Shown here: in pieces, positions 9,176 through 17,879 of the stretch
Layout of the letters: each line of letters starts with the position of its first letter
How positions within the stretch are numbered: the first letter of the stretch is position 1
Origin: a virus
Length of the DNA: 64,000 nucleotides
Virus record (IMG/VR): IMGVR_UViG_3300045684_000050
Span: 52,795-116,794 of that record
Reading direction: 5' to 3' (one strand)
Translations under genes and position numbers: made by a program
Notes under the pieces: model-generated
What the model was told of the DNA's origin: nothing
Database searches by the model: none
Seen by the model: the letters and a program-made list of their open reading frames with translations, nothing else

Positions 9176-9343
9176 TTATATTATATTTGCATCTTGCGTT
9201 AGTCTACCAAGAATATTGTTTACATTTACCAACGATCCTATACTGTTTGCGTTAGTGGCATCAATATCTGTCCCTTTTCTAAAACCCTTAAACTCCCCGT
9301 TGTAGAACTTGATTCTAAGAAGATACTGTATCTTATGACTCAT
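9176..9343 (-). CDS. 55-aa mini-gene, probable deletion derivative of a beta-helix fibre gene
   Basis: It begins MSHKI, as do the 468- and 472-aa beta-helix proteins. Its last 24 residues (NSIGSLVNVNNILGRLTQ, then DANII) align with the end of the 468-aa protein (NSIGALVNIVDVLSGLTM, then DTNVI). It therefore keeps the two ends of a beta-helix paralog without the central helix. It lies directly downstream of the third beta-helix gene. It could be translated, or be the scar of an internal deletion or recombination. Confidence 0.5.
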   Translation of the reverse strand: MSHKIQYLLRIKFYNGEFKGFRKGTDIDATNANSIGSLVNVNNILGRLTQDANII

Positions 9344-9352
9344 ATTACTTCA

Positions 9353-10882
9353 TTATTTAAAATTAGCATCCCTTAATATTGTTCCTCCAACAGGATTAAC
9401 ATTTGGATCTGCATTACCGATTAATACATTAGTTGCCACATTATTTATAATAACATCATTAGCTTCATCAATATCATCATTAGCAATTGCAGCTACTGTA
9501 CCATCATTTATAAGTTTAGCATTTTGAACTGTTAAACCTAAATCTTGATTACCAGGAGTATCTTGCAATCTAATTACACTTTGAGCGGCTTCTTTAGTAT
9601 AAAAATTACCAGATACTATAGTAGATTGATTAGTAATAAGTTGAGTTGTCCATACAACAGGTCCAGTTTCAGCAACACCATGATTAACATTAATCATAGA
9701 TTTATGATTACCTGCGGAACCATATGCTGTGACAGCAGCAACTGGACAATTATTAGTTGTATAAGCATTATTTACATTAATAGAATTAACACAATTCCTA
9801 GAAATAAACCCACCATTATCTATTAATGCAGTAAATATTCCAGCAGAAATAGTGCCGCGTAAAGTATTGATATTTATATTAATAGCACTATTACCTCCAC
9901 TAGCTGTTCCATTTTGTTGATATATAAATCCTAAATTACTTAATTTATTAGCACTTACAGCATCTGCATTATTAACCTCCGTTGTATCATCTAATACAAA
10001 ATCTGTAAAATTACCTAATTCTATACCTGGATGTTGAACATCAAATGTTCCTATATTAACATTTATACTAGAATTATTAAAGTATCTACCATAAGAGTTA
10101 AATCCTGCAACTACTGAATTACCAGAACTATATCCGTAAAAATTACCAACATTAGCAGTAACTTTAAGATTTTCACAACTTCTAAGATTTGCTATACCTC
10201 TTAAATCTTTTGCTACATTAGCACCTCTCTCGTCTACAAAATAGTTTCCTATCTCAATAGCTATATTTCCTGATTGTACCACATTAGTACCACTATCACC
10301 AACATAAAAAAAAGCTAATCCCCATGTTTCTAATGAACTTTCAATAGCATTTACTTGATTAACTTTAATAATAGCATTTACATTTTCTGCTGCCCTAAAA
10401 AGAAAACCTAGAGGACCAAATGTTATAGTATCTGCATTAAATACTACATCGACCATATCTGTTATATCACCATCTTGTTTTTCAAAAAGAGAACTATTTG
10501 CTGCAATAAATTTACCGTGTCCTAATATTTTAGTAGATAAATTTCCAGCAACTCTTTTAGAAAATAAATATGGTGATACAGTAACAGCATCATTAACAGA
10601 AGTTAATCCTGTGTTTTGTTCCCAATACCAGTTTACATTATCTTTTAACAAAAAATCAGTACCCGCACCAGTATGAATGATATCAGGAGATGCCTCTGCA
10701 AGACCTACTGTCCAAGTACCATCTAATACATGAATTATATCACCAGTTTCTGCTGCTAACCAAGCAGTATGTGGATCTTTCCATGATCTAGATGTATAAC
10801 CTTTTAATGCAGATTGATTATTCCCAGTACTCTTACTAACATATAGTATTCTAGAATTATCTTTTTCAATTAAATATGTCAT
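9353..10882 (-). CDS. Right-handed beta-helix tail protein, paralog 3 (509 aa)
   Basis: The N-terminal region has the DUF1565/parallel beta-helix entry pattern: ILYVSKSTGNN, a WKDPHTAW step and TGDIIHVLDGTW. It then runs in irregular beta-strand coils rich in Asn, Val, Ile and Gly. Such proteins often act as tailspikes or receptor-binding fibres that bind or cut surface glycans. No catalytic residues were identified. Its C-terminus (DPNVNPVGGTILRDANFK) has a partner in the short interrupted frame at 12356-12427. Confidence 0.65.
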   Translation of the reverse strand: MTYLIEKDNSRILYVSKSTGNNQSALKGYTSRSWKDPHTAWLAAETGDIIHVLDGTWTVGLAEASPDIIHTGAGTDFLLKDNVNWYWEQNTGLTSVNDAVTVSPYLFSKRVAGNLSTKILGHGKFIAANSSLFEKQDGDITDMVDVVFNADTITFGPLGFLFRAAENVNAIIKVNQVNAIESSLETWGLAFFYVGDSGTNVVQSGNIAIEIGNYFVDERGANVAKDLRGIANLRSCENLKVTANVGNFYGYSSGNSVVAGFNSYGRYFNNSSINVNIGTFDVQHPGIELGNFTDFVLDDTTEVNNADAVSANKLSNLGFIYQQNGTASGGNSAINININTLRGTISAGIFTALIDNGGFISRNCVNSINVNNAYTTNNCPVAAVTAYGSAGNHKSMINVNHGVAETGPVVWTTQLITNQSTIVSGNFYTKEAAQSVIRLQDTPGNQDLGLTVQNAKLINDGTVAAIANDDIDEANDVIINNVATNVLIGNADPNVNPVGGTILRDANFK

Positions 10883-10935
10883 TTTTATAATACTTTACTT
10901 ATAATAGATTCCAAATATTAAATCATGTGCTGCCA

Positions 10936-12354
10936 TTATATAATATTTGTGTTCCGAGTAATAGTGTCAATGGTCTCTGTTATGTTTACATCTAATACTA
11001 AGGAGTTAGCATAACAATTTATAAAATTAATATTTATAGGAGCACCAGCATTACTAACTACAGGAGCAACATTCATATCATTTATGAAAGTACAATTCTC
11101 AAATTGAATTGTACTATGATCAACAGAATTTCCATTAATTGCAACCACTGGTTGGCCAATTCCTTGTGATTCAAATCTACAGTCTTTAAATATGAGCTTA
11201 CCTGTACCATCTCCGAATTGAAGTTGATTGATTAAAACACAAGGACTTGCTGCTGAAGTAGTATAGTTTCCTGAAATAATAACTCTACTGCTTTCAGAAA
11301 TATGTGGATCATATACTCCTATTGCAGGTTGACCTGTAGTAAATCCATTTTCACAATGAAATTTAGCCATACTACCAAGTCTAAAGTCACTACCTTGAAG
11401 AGATAAAATTTGCCTATTTGAATAAACTGCTCCATAATTGATATCCCATATACAAGCCTCGTTTAATGCTCCACCCGGTCCAGCAAAAGCAAACATTCCT
11501 CCAATTAATCCAGCATCATTTGAAACAGATGAATAAGGTTGCAATAAATTACCAGAATTAGAAAAATCTCGTATACTTCCAACTCTTACAACATAATTAC
11601 CTCTTGTAACTCCAACATCTGTTTGAAAATATACAGGTGTCAATCTCATGTATGAGCCTGGATTGCATCTTATGTGACCTATTTCTATGAAATCGAGAGT
11701 ATCTGAAGGACCTCCTGAAGGTTGCATTCTACATCCTCTTGAAACAACAGGATTTTGATCCATTTCAAGATAATCAATTTTAATATATCTTTCATATGTG
11801 TTAGCTCCATTAGGAGAAGTTCTTGAAGAATATCCTGTCCTTCCTGTACCTTGAATAAGCTCCCTTATTTTTATGTCAGACCTATTAGCATGACTATAAA
11901 CACCATCAACTCCGTCAGTAATAGTAATTCTATCAGATTCAAGATTAAATTGACCATTATATTGACCTACACCTAATACTCGCCCACTTGAACTATTTGA
12001 AGAAAATTCACCATGTCCCAGAATAGATACATCATATCCAGATAGATCAGTCTCAACGATTTCATCACCAAATCCAAAAGCGATGACATTTGTAATCATG
12101 TCATTTTTTATAAACTTAACACCTGCTTCTAGGTAGTAGAATATTCTTATACCGTCACGACCAAAAGACGGATTTATTCCTGCAAAATCATAAACACCTT
12201 GTCTAACATGAATAGTATCTCCATCATTTACAAGAGGTATTACCGTCTGTATGTTTTGATACGGACGCTCTGCATCACCCATTCTACCTGACATATCGTT
12301 ACCATCAAGAGATACGAACCAAGTTCTATTATGTTTATGTATTTTATGACTCAT
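10936..12354 (-). CDS. Right-handed beta-helix tail protein, paralog 2 (472 aa)
   Basis: It opens with MSHKIH and WFVSLDGNDMSGRMGDAERP, then GDTIHVRQGVYDF, the typical first coil of DUF1565-like beta-helix proteins. It shares the GNYTTSAASPCVLINQ and QFGDGTGKLIFKDCRFES region with the 468-aa paralog, so the C-terminal third is conserved and the middle is divergent. That pattern suits a receptor-binding protein under diversifying selection. The role is inferred from the fold and from clustering with other tail genes. Confidence 0.68.
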   Translation of the reverse strand: MSHKIHKHNRTWFVSLDGNDMSGRMGDAERPYQNIQTVIPLVNDGDTIHVRQGVYDFAGINPSFGRDGIRIFYYLEAGVKFIKNDMITNVIAFGFGDEIVETDLSGYDVSILGHGEFSSNSSSGRVLGVGQYNGQFNLESDRITITDGVDGVYSHANRSDIKIRELIQGTGRTGYSSRTSPNGANTYERYIKIDYLEMDQNPVVSRGCRMQPSGGPSDTLDFIEIGHIRCNPGSYMRLTPVYFQTDVGVTRGNYVVRVGSIRDFSNSGNLLQPYSSVSNDAGLIGGMFAFAGPGGALNEACIWDINYGAVYSNRQILSLQGSDFRLGSMAKFHCENGFTTGQPAIGVYDPHISESSRVIISGNYTTSAASPCVLINQLQFGDGTGKLIFKDCRFESQGIGQPVVAINGNSVDHSTIQFENCTFINDMNVAPVVSNAGAPININFINCYANSLVLDVNITETIDTITRNTNII

Positions 12355-12355
12355 T

Positions 12356-12427
12356 TTATATATATAGCGTTTGTCTATCTATTGTCTGACCAACTTCTAT
12401 TACATTAGGGTCTGTTATTAATTCTTT
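12356..12427 (-). pseudogene. Orphan C-terminal remnant in frame after the 88-aa gene
   Basis: Immediately after the TAA of the 88-aa gene the same frame stays open for 23 codons (KELITDPNVIEVGQTIDRQ, then TLYI). It has no start codon of its own. The segment resembles the end of the 509-aa beta-helix protein (DPNV, VGxTI spacing). The 88-aa gene may have lost its last 23 residues through one nonsense change, or this is recombination debris. Confidence 0.35.
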
Positions 12428-12694
12428 TTATATCATTATGCCGTTAATAGCTGCTGAAACATCTTGATTAGATGCGTTAGCTTCTATTGTTAATACTAAC
12501 TCATCATATACTCCAGCAATTGTTCTCCCTAGCCTTAATGCTCGTGATATGTTACCTACTGTTTGAGCTGATCTTGACGCTCCTACGCCACTAGCTACTA
12601 CATATCCTCTGTTAGCCGCACTTGCTACATTGACATCTAACTTACCGTATGTGGTAGAGCCTGAACCTGATTTAATATATGAGCTATTAATCAT
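12428..12694 (-). CDS. Small tail-region protein (88 aa)
   Basis: No family recognised. It is Ser/Ala/Gly/Val-rich and predicted beta (YGKLDVNVASAANRGYVV). Its ATG overlaps the end of the 57-aa gene. The frame continues for 23 codons beyond its stop. It may be a short fibre segment or trimerisation module between larger fibre genes. Confidence 0.5.
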   Translation of the reverse strand: MINSSYIKSGSGSTTYGKLDVNVASAANRGYVVASGVGASRSAQTVGNISRALRLGRTIAGVYDELVLTIEANASNQDVSAAINGIMI

Positions 12695-12860
12695 TTAAAT
12701 TTAACTTTATTTCCACCTCGATACTTTCCACTTTATCTTGGATGCCTTTGGTGATTATGAATGTTTTAAGTATTTCCTGCCCTAATTCTGTTTTAGATGC
12801 TATATCCAACAACCTATCTGCTATTTCTTTAGGTAAATTTACTTCTTTAATTTTAGTCAT
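12687..12860 (-). CDS. Small hypothetical protein (57 aa)
   Basis: This short gene starts MTKIKEVNLPKEIADRLL, is mainly helical and charged, and ends in a KVESIEVEIKLNLND tail. It starts 12 bases after the fibre gene's stop, and its stop overlaps the ATG of the 88-aa gene by 8 bases, which argues for translational coupling. No function recognised. Confidence 0.6.
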   Translation of the reverse strand: MTKIKEVNLPKEIADRLLDIASKTELGQEILKTFIITKGIQDKVESIEVEIKLNLND

Positions 12861-12871
12861 TGTTTATTTTT

Positions 12872-14809
12872 TTAATACATTGCATTCCAGCTACTACCAT
12901 CGTAACCTTCATGTTTACTTGTTGTTGCATTCCATCTAATATCGCCAGCAGTAGCCGAAGAAAATGCTACTTGATTTGTTAATCTTAGTATATCTGTTTT
13001 AGTGTTCCCACTAACTTCTAATGTTTCAGAAGGAGCTGAATTATTAATTCCTACTCTTTTTGTATTTCCTGTTAAAAACAAAACATCAGCTTCAGTACCA
13101 TGAGTTGTTCTATATGAAAAAGCTAAATTAGCTAGATTTCCTGTAGTTGTAATAGCTCTAATACCCATTCCTCTAGAACCATCTCCAAAATTCATTACAG
13201 GTGTCATACCTGCTCCTGCTGTAATTGGGATATTAAATTTATATCCAGAACTTCCTATTGATCCTCCAAAACTAGTACTAGTTGCTTTAAATGTTAAATA
13301 ACCTGTACCACTTCCTCCTGAAGTATAACAATCTATTGTACTTGAGTTAGTTGTAGTGTTATACATTCTAAGACTATTAGTACCATAGGTAATCCTTAAT
13401 CCATCTGCATCTGTTACTCCTGATTGCTCAACTTGTAATTTTGATGATGGTATTATAGTTCCTATTCCGACGTTGCCTGTGTTTTTAATTGTTAACCTAT
13501 CATTACTTAAAAATACATCACCGTCTGCTTCTGCTTCAAATGAAAATTCACCAGCAAGATAATTATACAAACTAAATTGACCACCTTCGCCTGTTTGACC
13601 CAAATAAAAGTCGTCCTGCCCTGTCGATTTTTCCCAAATTATTAACGAGTTACCACTACCTCCTGGACTTTTTAAAACCAAATCAGTATTTGCCGCATCG
13701 TTTAATCTTAACGATCCTGTTACATCTAACTTATAAATTGGAGAACTTGTTCCTATTCCGACGTTACCATCATCGTCAATAATCATTCTGTCTAAAGGAG
13801 TGTTATTAAGTTTGGATGTTTGGAATAATAACCTACTTCCTGCTAATGCATTTACATCGTTGTATATTGTTGCAGGATAATAATTTCCGTCTGTTCCTTT
13901 TGCTCCTAAAATTAAAGAACTGTTCGATCCATCTTGATAAGAATGATTATTAATTCTTATTGAATTTGTACCTGATATATTAGCCTTTGATATATCTAAA
14001 AGAAACTCAGGAGAACTTGTTCCTATTCCGACGTTACCATCATCTCTTACGTTAAAAATAACGGCATCAGCAGAGTCTTGTACCCTAAATGAATGAGTGG
14101 CTGATGTAGCACCTACTCCTTTTACATGTAAAGTCGTTGAGGGTGATGTAATATTAACCCCATAAAAGTTTGAGTTTACATTAAACCTGCTTTTTAAACT
14201 AAAGTTATTTGCAAGCCATATATCCCCTCCTGTTATAGTATTTAAATATAAATCTTGAGTGCTTGAAATGTATCCGTAAGAATCATCTTGATTCATAGAT
14301 AAATACTTAGTTCCATCATTATTATATGTTCTTAAATATCTACCATCAAAAGCACTTATTCCTCCAGTAGTTATTTCTCCGTAAACTTGAGCAGTAGCCG
14401 ATGGTTGACCATCATAAACTTTTAAACCCCCCGAAGACGTTGCTGTTTCATCTCTATTAATATTAAGAGGGAAATTTCCATACGCATTTATTGAAGATGC
14501 CCCTGTATTACTCAAAAACATAGGATGATATGTTAAATCATCATTATAGGCTATAAATGAATTCTCCCTATTCCATCCTAACAACGATCTTCTTGTATCA
14601 TCAAAATTCAACCATTCCATATACGCACGGTAAGTCGAAGTATTACCTGCTTTGAACGTTATTAGATCATAAGAATCAGTATCAGTATCATTTATAATAG
14701 AAATACTAGATTGTTGTATACTAACTGTCCCTGTACCTTCAATAATACCATCCCCAGAAGACAACCTTTCCCAGAAACCCTTCTTATATGTAGTTTCTAT
14801 ATTAATCAT
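12872..14809 (-). CDS. Tail fibre with GIGTSSP repeats (645 aa)
   Basis: The repeated motif GNVGIGTSSP, followed by a short strand such as YKLDVTGSL, occurs several times (about residues 250-265, 345-360, 445-455). It is typical of tail fibres and large adhesins of Bacteroidota and their phages. The C-terminus ends in the common fibre tail GDIRWNATTSKHEGYDGSSW. I see no peptidase S74 chaperone domain. The start codon overlaps the stop of the 823-aa gene by one base. The repeat also gives direct DNA repeats near 13741 and 14009. Confidence 0.75.
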   Translation of the reverse strand: MINIETTYKKGFWERLSSGDGIIEGTGTVSIQQSSISIINDTDTDSYDLITFKAGNTSTYRAYMEWLNFDDTRRSLLGWNRENSFIAYNDDLTYHPMFLSNTGASSINAYGNFPLNINRDETATSSGGLKVYDGQPSATAQVYGEITTGGISAFDGRYLRTYNNDGTKYLSMNQDDSYGYISSTQDLYLNTITGGDIWLANNFSLKSRFNVNSNFYGVNITSPSTTLHVKGVGATSATHSFRVQDSADAVIFNVRDDGNVGIGTSSPEFLLDISKANISGTNSIRINNHSYQDGSNSSLILGAKGTDGNYYPATIYNDVNALAGSRLLFQTSKLNNTPLDRMIIDDDGNVGIGTSSPIYKLDVTGSLRLNDAANTDLVLKSPGGSGNSLIIWEKSTGQDDFYLGQTGEGGQFSLYNYLAGEFSFEAEADGDVFLSNDRLTIKNTGNVGIGTIIPSSKLQVEQSGVTDADGLRITYGTNSLRMYNTTTNSSTIDCYTSGGSGTGYLTFKATSTSFGGSIGSSGYKFNIPITAGAGMTPVMNFGDGSRGMGIRAITTTGNLANLAFSYRTTHGTEADVLFLTGNTKRVGINNSAPSETLEVSGNTKTDILRLTNQVAFSSATAGDIRWNATTSKHEGYDGSSWNAMY

Positions 14810-17280
14810 TAAAATCTTGTTTCAGATGAGTAATTAATTACTACATCACTAGCCGTTGCTTCTGTTGCTGTAACAGTTATGCTTTTTATTGCCGCTCTAT
14901 TAAGAGGTATGACATCAGAGTACGAACCTCCGTATATTATGTGTCGATATGTTTCGTTATCATATAAAACTATATCTATTAACACTTTTACATTTTCCCG
15001 AACTTGAATATTAATTTTTCTTACATGAACTGTTGATGTAAATCCAGTAGCCACAATACTAGTTGTACCTCCTGTAGATATAGTACCTTCTACACTTCCA
15101 CTACCTGTTTCTGCAAGATATTGATGCTTAGGTGATGGAATAACATTATCATCATTCCCATATTCACTTTCCGACCCTATTACTGTATAAGGTTCTCCAT
15201 TTTCGTTAATATCACTGTATGTTACGGTCCCCCCGTAATTAAAAAATTGTCTATAAAAGGTAGTTTCAGTTTCTTGATATTCAATAGTTAAGTTTCTATT
15301 AGCAGTTACTCCCATATCACTATCTGTCCAAAAACTCCACTCTTTTATATTATCAGCATAAACATAAAATGAGGTTAATGCGTCTGCGGTGTTAGTATAC
15401 CATCCATTTGAAATAGTTACATTTGTAGTTCCTCTAAGGGTACTTGTAATAGCATTTATATTTTTAGAAAAGAATCCAATTCTGGTAATGGTTAGACCTC
15501 CTGGATCAGGTAAACCTATTTTAATCCATCCAGTGAAAGGTCGATTTAGATGTATTAAATGATTTTGAAGTGAGTTTGTAATAACAACCTCTGCCCCAGT
15601 CAAAGACCCCCCTTGTCCATAAATAGAATTACTTGGACTAAACCTGCCAGTATGTAATATGTGAGTTATATCCTGAGATAAATTAGATGTATGAGTATTC
15701 GTAATATCTTGCCCAAATCCAGGAAATGCTGGATAGAGTTCAGAGTATGTTCCAGGTGTAAATATAGTAGGTGTTTCAAGATGACTATCTTTCATCTTAA
15801 CTACTGTATAAGGTCTAACCCCTATTACTTCTTCACTATAAGGTAATGAGGTGTCTGCATTATCCCAGGCAGTTACATTGCCCAACACTGTATATGGTGT
15901 ACCATCAAATTTAAGATCAGATGTAGTTATAGTACCACCATCATTATTATACTCACGAATAAATCTAGTCTTTGTTTCTTGTAAAGAAACACTAAATGTT
16001 CTTGCTGTTGGGCTTCCACTTTTTAAATCTGTAAAAAATGTAAAATAATGACAATCCTCCACATCATATGTTACTGTAGCAACTAGTGTATTATTTGTTT
16101 GAGAATACCACCCATCACCTTCATCAGTTGCATTAGTAAGTGTAGAAGGTATATTTAAATTCTCCGATACCTGTCCAATAAGATTTCCTACAGTAGAGCT
16201 ATTATCTTCTATCGTTAATAATACCCTACCAGTAAATGCCCTGTTGAAATCAACCCTCCACTTAGAAACTCCTGTTAAAAACTGGGTTATTTTAGAACCC
16301 GAAGGGAATGGATTATTACCTGAAGGTGAACTGGTTTTTTGTATAATATCCCCCCCAACCGTGGATGTGTGAGTGTTAAATAATAGAGTGTCAAGATTTA
16401 ATACCCCATCTTCCCTATTTAATGTAACAGGTGTTTCGGGATAATAATCCTCCATAACCAACGACTGGGAACTTCTGTTAATATCCCCATCGCTAAAACC
16501 AACAATACTTTCTATACCTTGTACAGTATAAGGTGTTCCATCCGCTAAGTAATCTACACTGCTAATTACACCATTTGTATTTATAAACTCTCTTATGAAG
16601 GTTACTTCTGTTTCTAAAAACTCAACAGTAAATAAAGTATCTGCAGTAGAATCATTAATAAACTCTACATCAAAAAAGAATGTTCTTACATCTTTTCCGT
16701 AAAAAGCGAGTAATCCATCAAGGAATTGAAGTGTATGGGTATAAGTTAAATCCCCATTATTGGTCATGCTGGATATAGTGTACAGGAATTCCTCTGAAGC
16801 ATTACTTATAGTCCCTCCACTAGTAAATACCCCGTCTCTTCCCCCTAATCTTACTCTAATTTGCCCAGTAAATGGTCTATTTAAAGTTACTTTAATTGTA
16901 TTAGGACCTGCATTATTTACAGCAATATATCTATTTACATCTAAAACGAATCCCCCATGATCTGCCACAGCTGGGTTAACATCCAGAGCTATATCTGAAT
17001 TCACAACTTCCAAATAGGATACTAAGTCTGGTAATCCAAAAGCAGCAGTGTGTACTTGTCTAACAATAGGACTATTAGTTCCTGTAGCTGTATTTATTAT
17101 GCTGGTGGCAGGGCCTACTTGAAAAGTAGCACTATCAAATGTTTCATCGAAACTATCCCGCATTATAACAGATTGCGGCTTATCACTAAGTAACTTTTCA
17201 ATGTTACATAAGTGTGCCTGAATCTTACTAGACAAGAATAATTGCTGTTGTATTTGTCCACTTTTCGCTGATCCAGCCAT
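14809..17280 (-). CDS. Tail or baseplate protein with three tandem modules (823 aa)
   Basis: After a helical N-terminus (IQQQLFLSSKIQAHLCNIEKLL), about 220-residue modules repeat three times. Each ends in a recognisable signature: FLETEVTFIREF...GTPYTVQG, LQETKTRFIREY...GTPYTVLG and YQETETTFYRQF...GEPYTVIG. The modules look all-beta with conserved NHxxRPFTG-type strands (LNRPFTGQIRV, FNRAFTGRVLL, LNRPFTGWIKI). It is probably a fibre or a connector between fibres. No enzymatic motif was seen. Confidence 0.6.
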   Translation of the reverse strand: MAGSAKSGQIQQQLFLSSKIQAHLCNIEKLLSDKPQSVIMRDSFDETFDSATFQVGPATSIINTATGTNSPIVRQVHTAAFGLPDLVSYLEVVNSDIALDVNPAVADHGGFVLDVNRYIAVNNAGPNTIKVTLNRPFTGQIRVRLGGRDGVFTSGGTISNASEEFLYTISSMTNNGDLTYTHTLQFLDGLLAFYGKDVRTFFFDVEFINDSTADTLFTVEFLETEVTFIREFINTNGVISSVDYLADGTPYTVQGIESIVGFSDGDINRSSQSLVMEDYYPETPVTLNREDGVLNLDTLLFNTHTSTVGGDIIQKTSSPSGNNPFPSGSKITQFLTGVSKWRVDFNRAFTGRVLLTIEDNSSTVGNLIGQVSENLNIPSTLTNATDEGDGWYSQTNNTLVATVTYDVEDCHYFTFFTDLKSGSPTARTFSVSLQETKTRFIREYNNDGGTITTSDLKFDGTPYTVLGNVTAWDNADTSLPYSEEVIGVRPYTVVKMKDSHLETPTIFTPGTYSELYPAFPGFGQDITNTHTSNLSQDITHILHTGRFSPSNSIYGQGGSLTGAEVVITNSLQNHLIHLNRPFTGWIKIGLPDPGGLTITRIGFFSKNINAITSTLRGTTNVTISNGWYTNTADALTSFYVYADNIKEWSFWTDSDMGVTANRNLTIEYQETETTFYRQFFNYGGTVTYSDINENGEPYTVIGSESEYGNDDNVIPSPKHQYLAETGSGSVEGTISTGGTTSIVATGFTSTVHVRKINIQVRENVKVLIDIVLYDNETYRHIIYGGSYSDVIPLNRAAIKSITVTATEATASDVVINYSSETRF

Positions 17281-17290
17281 TTGCTTTTGT

Positions 17291-17878
17291 TTATGCTATG
17301 TAATTAATTAAAAACAAGGAAATCAATAATGCCAATATCTTACTTCCGATATATAACCAATTATTCCCTCTAAAAAACTTATCAGTAATTGCTGTATTAC
17401 CAATATAAAATATATCTCGGCCCCATAATACATTTAGTGTTGCATCAAAAAACACCCAAAATATAAATGGGAATAAAAGTAAAAACCAAATATTAATGAA
17501 AGAGGATAGCACTATAACTATCCCTCTTTGAACTATTCTCGAAGTATGATCTTCAATATAATCTTTATCCTTAATATGCTCTACATCTATGTAGGCACTA
17601 ATCACCGTATAAGACAAAAAAAGAATAATAGGTATATAAACAGTCGTAGATCCAAAAATATGTAACAGGATGTAAGCTAATGCTCCACCTAATACAGTAT
17701 AAATAAGATCGATAAAATCAAACCCTTTAGATTTTATCTGATCATATACTTCTTTCCCAAACCCAGACAGGATAGCTAAAGACAATCCTATCATAGGGTG
17801 AGCAAAGAATGATACAACTAAACAGATAATAAAACCGGCTATAGCATGTAGTATATAATCTTTTCTAAAATAATCCAT
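17291..17878 (-). CDS. Multi-pass membrane protein in the tail-fibre region (195 aa)
   Basis: Five or six hydrophobic segments are visible. The first 75 residues follow a pattern found in small bacterial membrane proteins: HAIAGFIICL, then GFGKEVYDQIKSKGFDFIDL and TVLGGALAYILL. A membrane protein among virion fibre genes is out of place and could be a host-envelope modifier, a superinfection factor or a second holin. No function is assigned. Confidence 0.5.
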   Translation of the reverse strand: MDYFRKDYILHAIAGFIICLVVSFFAHPMIGLSLAILSGFGKEVYDQIKSKGFDFIDLIYTVLGGALAYILLHIFGSTTVYIPIILFLSYTVISAYIDVEHIKDKDYIEDHTSRIVQRGIVIVLSSFINIWFLLLFPFIFWVFFDATLNVLWGRDIFYIGNTAITDKFFRGNNWLYIGSKILALLISLFLINYIA

Positions 17879-17879
17879 A

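Noticed and set aside
10895-10936. 13-codon ORF between two beta-helix genes (MAAHDLIFGIYYK)
   Set aside because: It is too short to support. Its ATG overlaps the previous stop, but nothing else sets it apart from chance.
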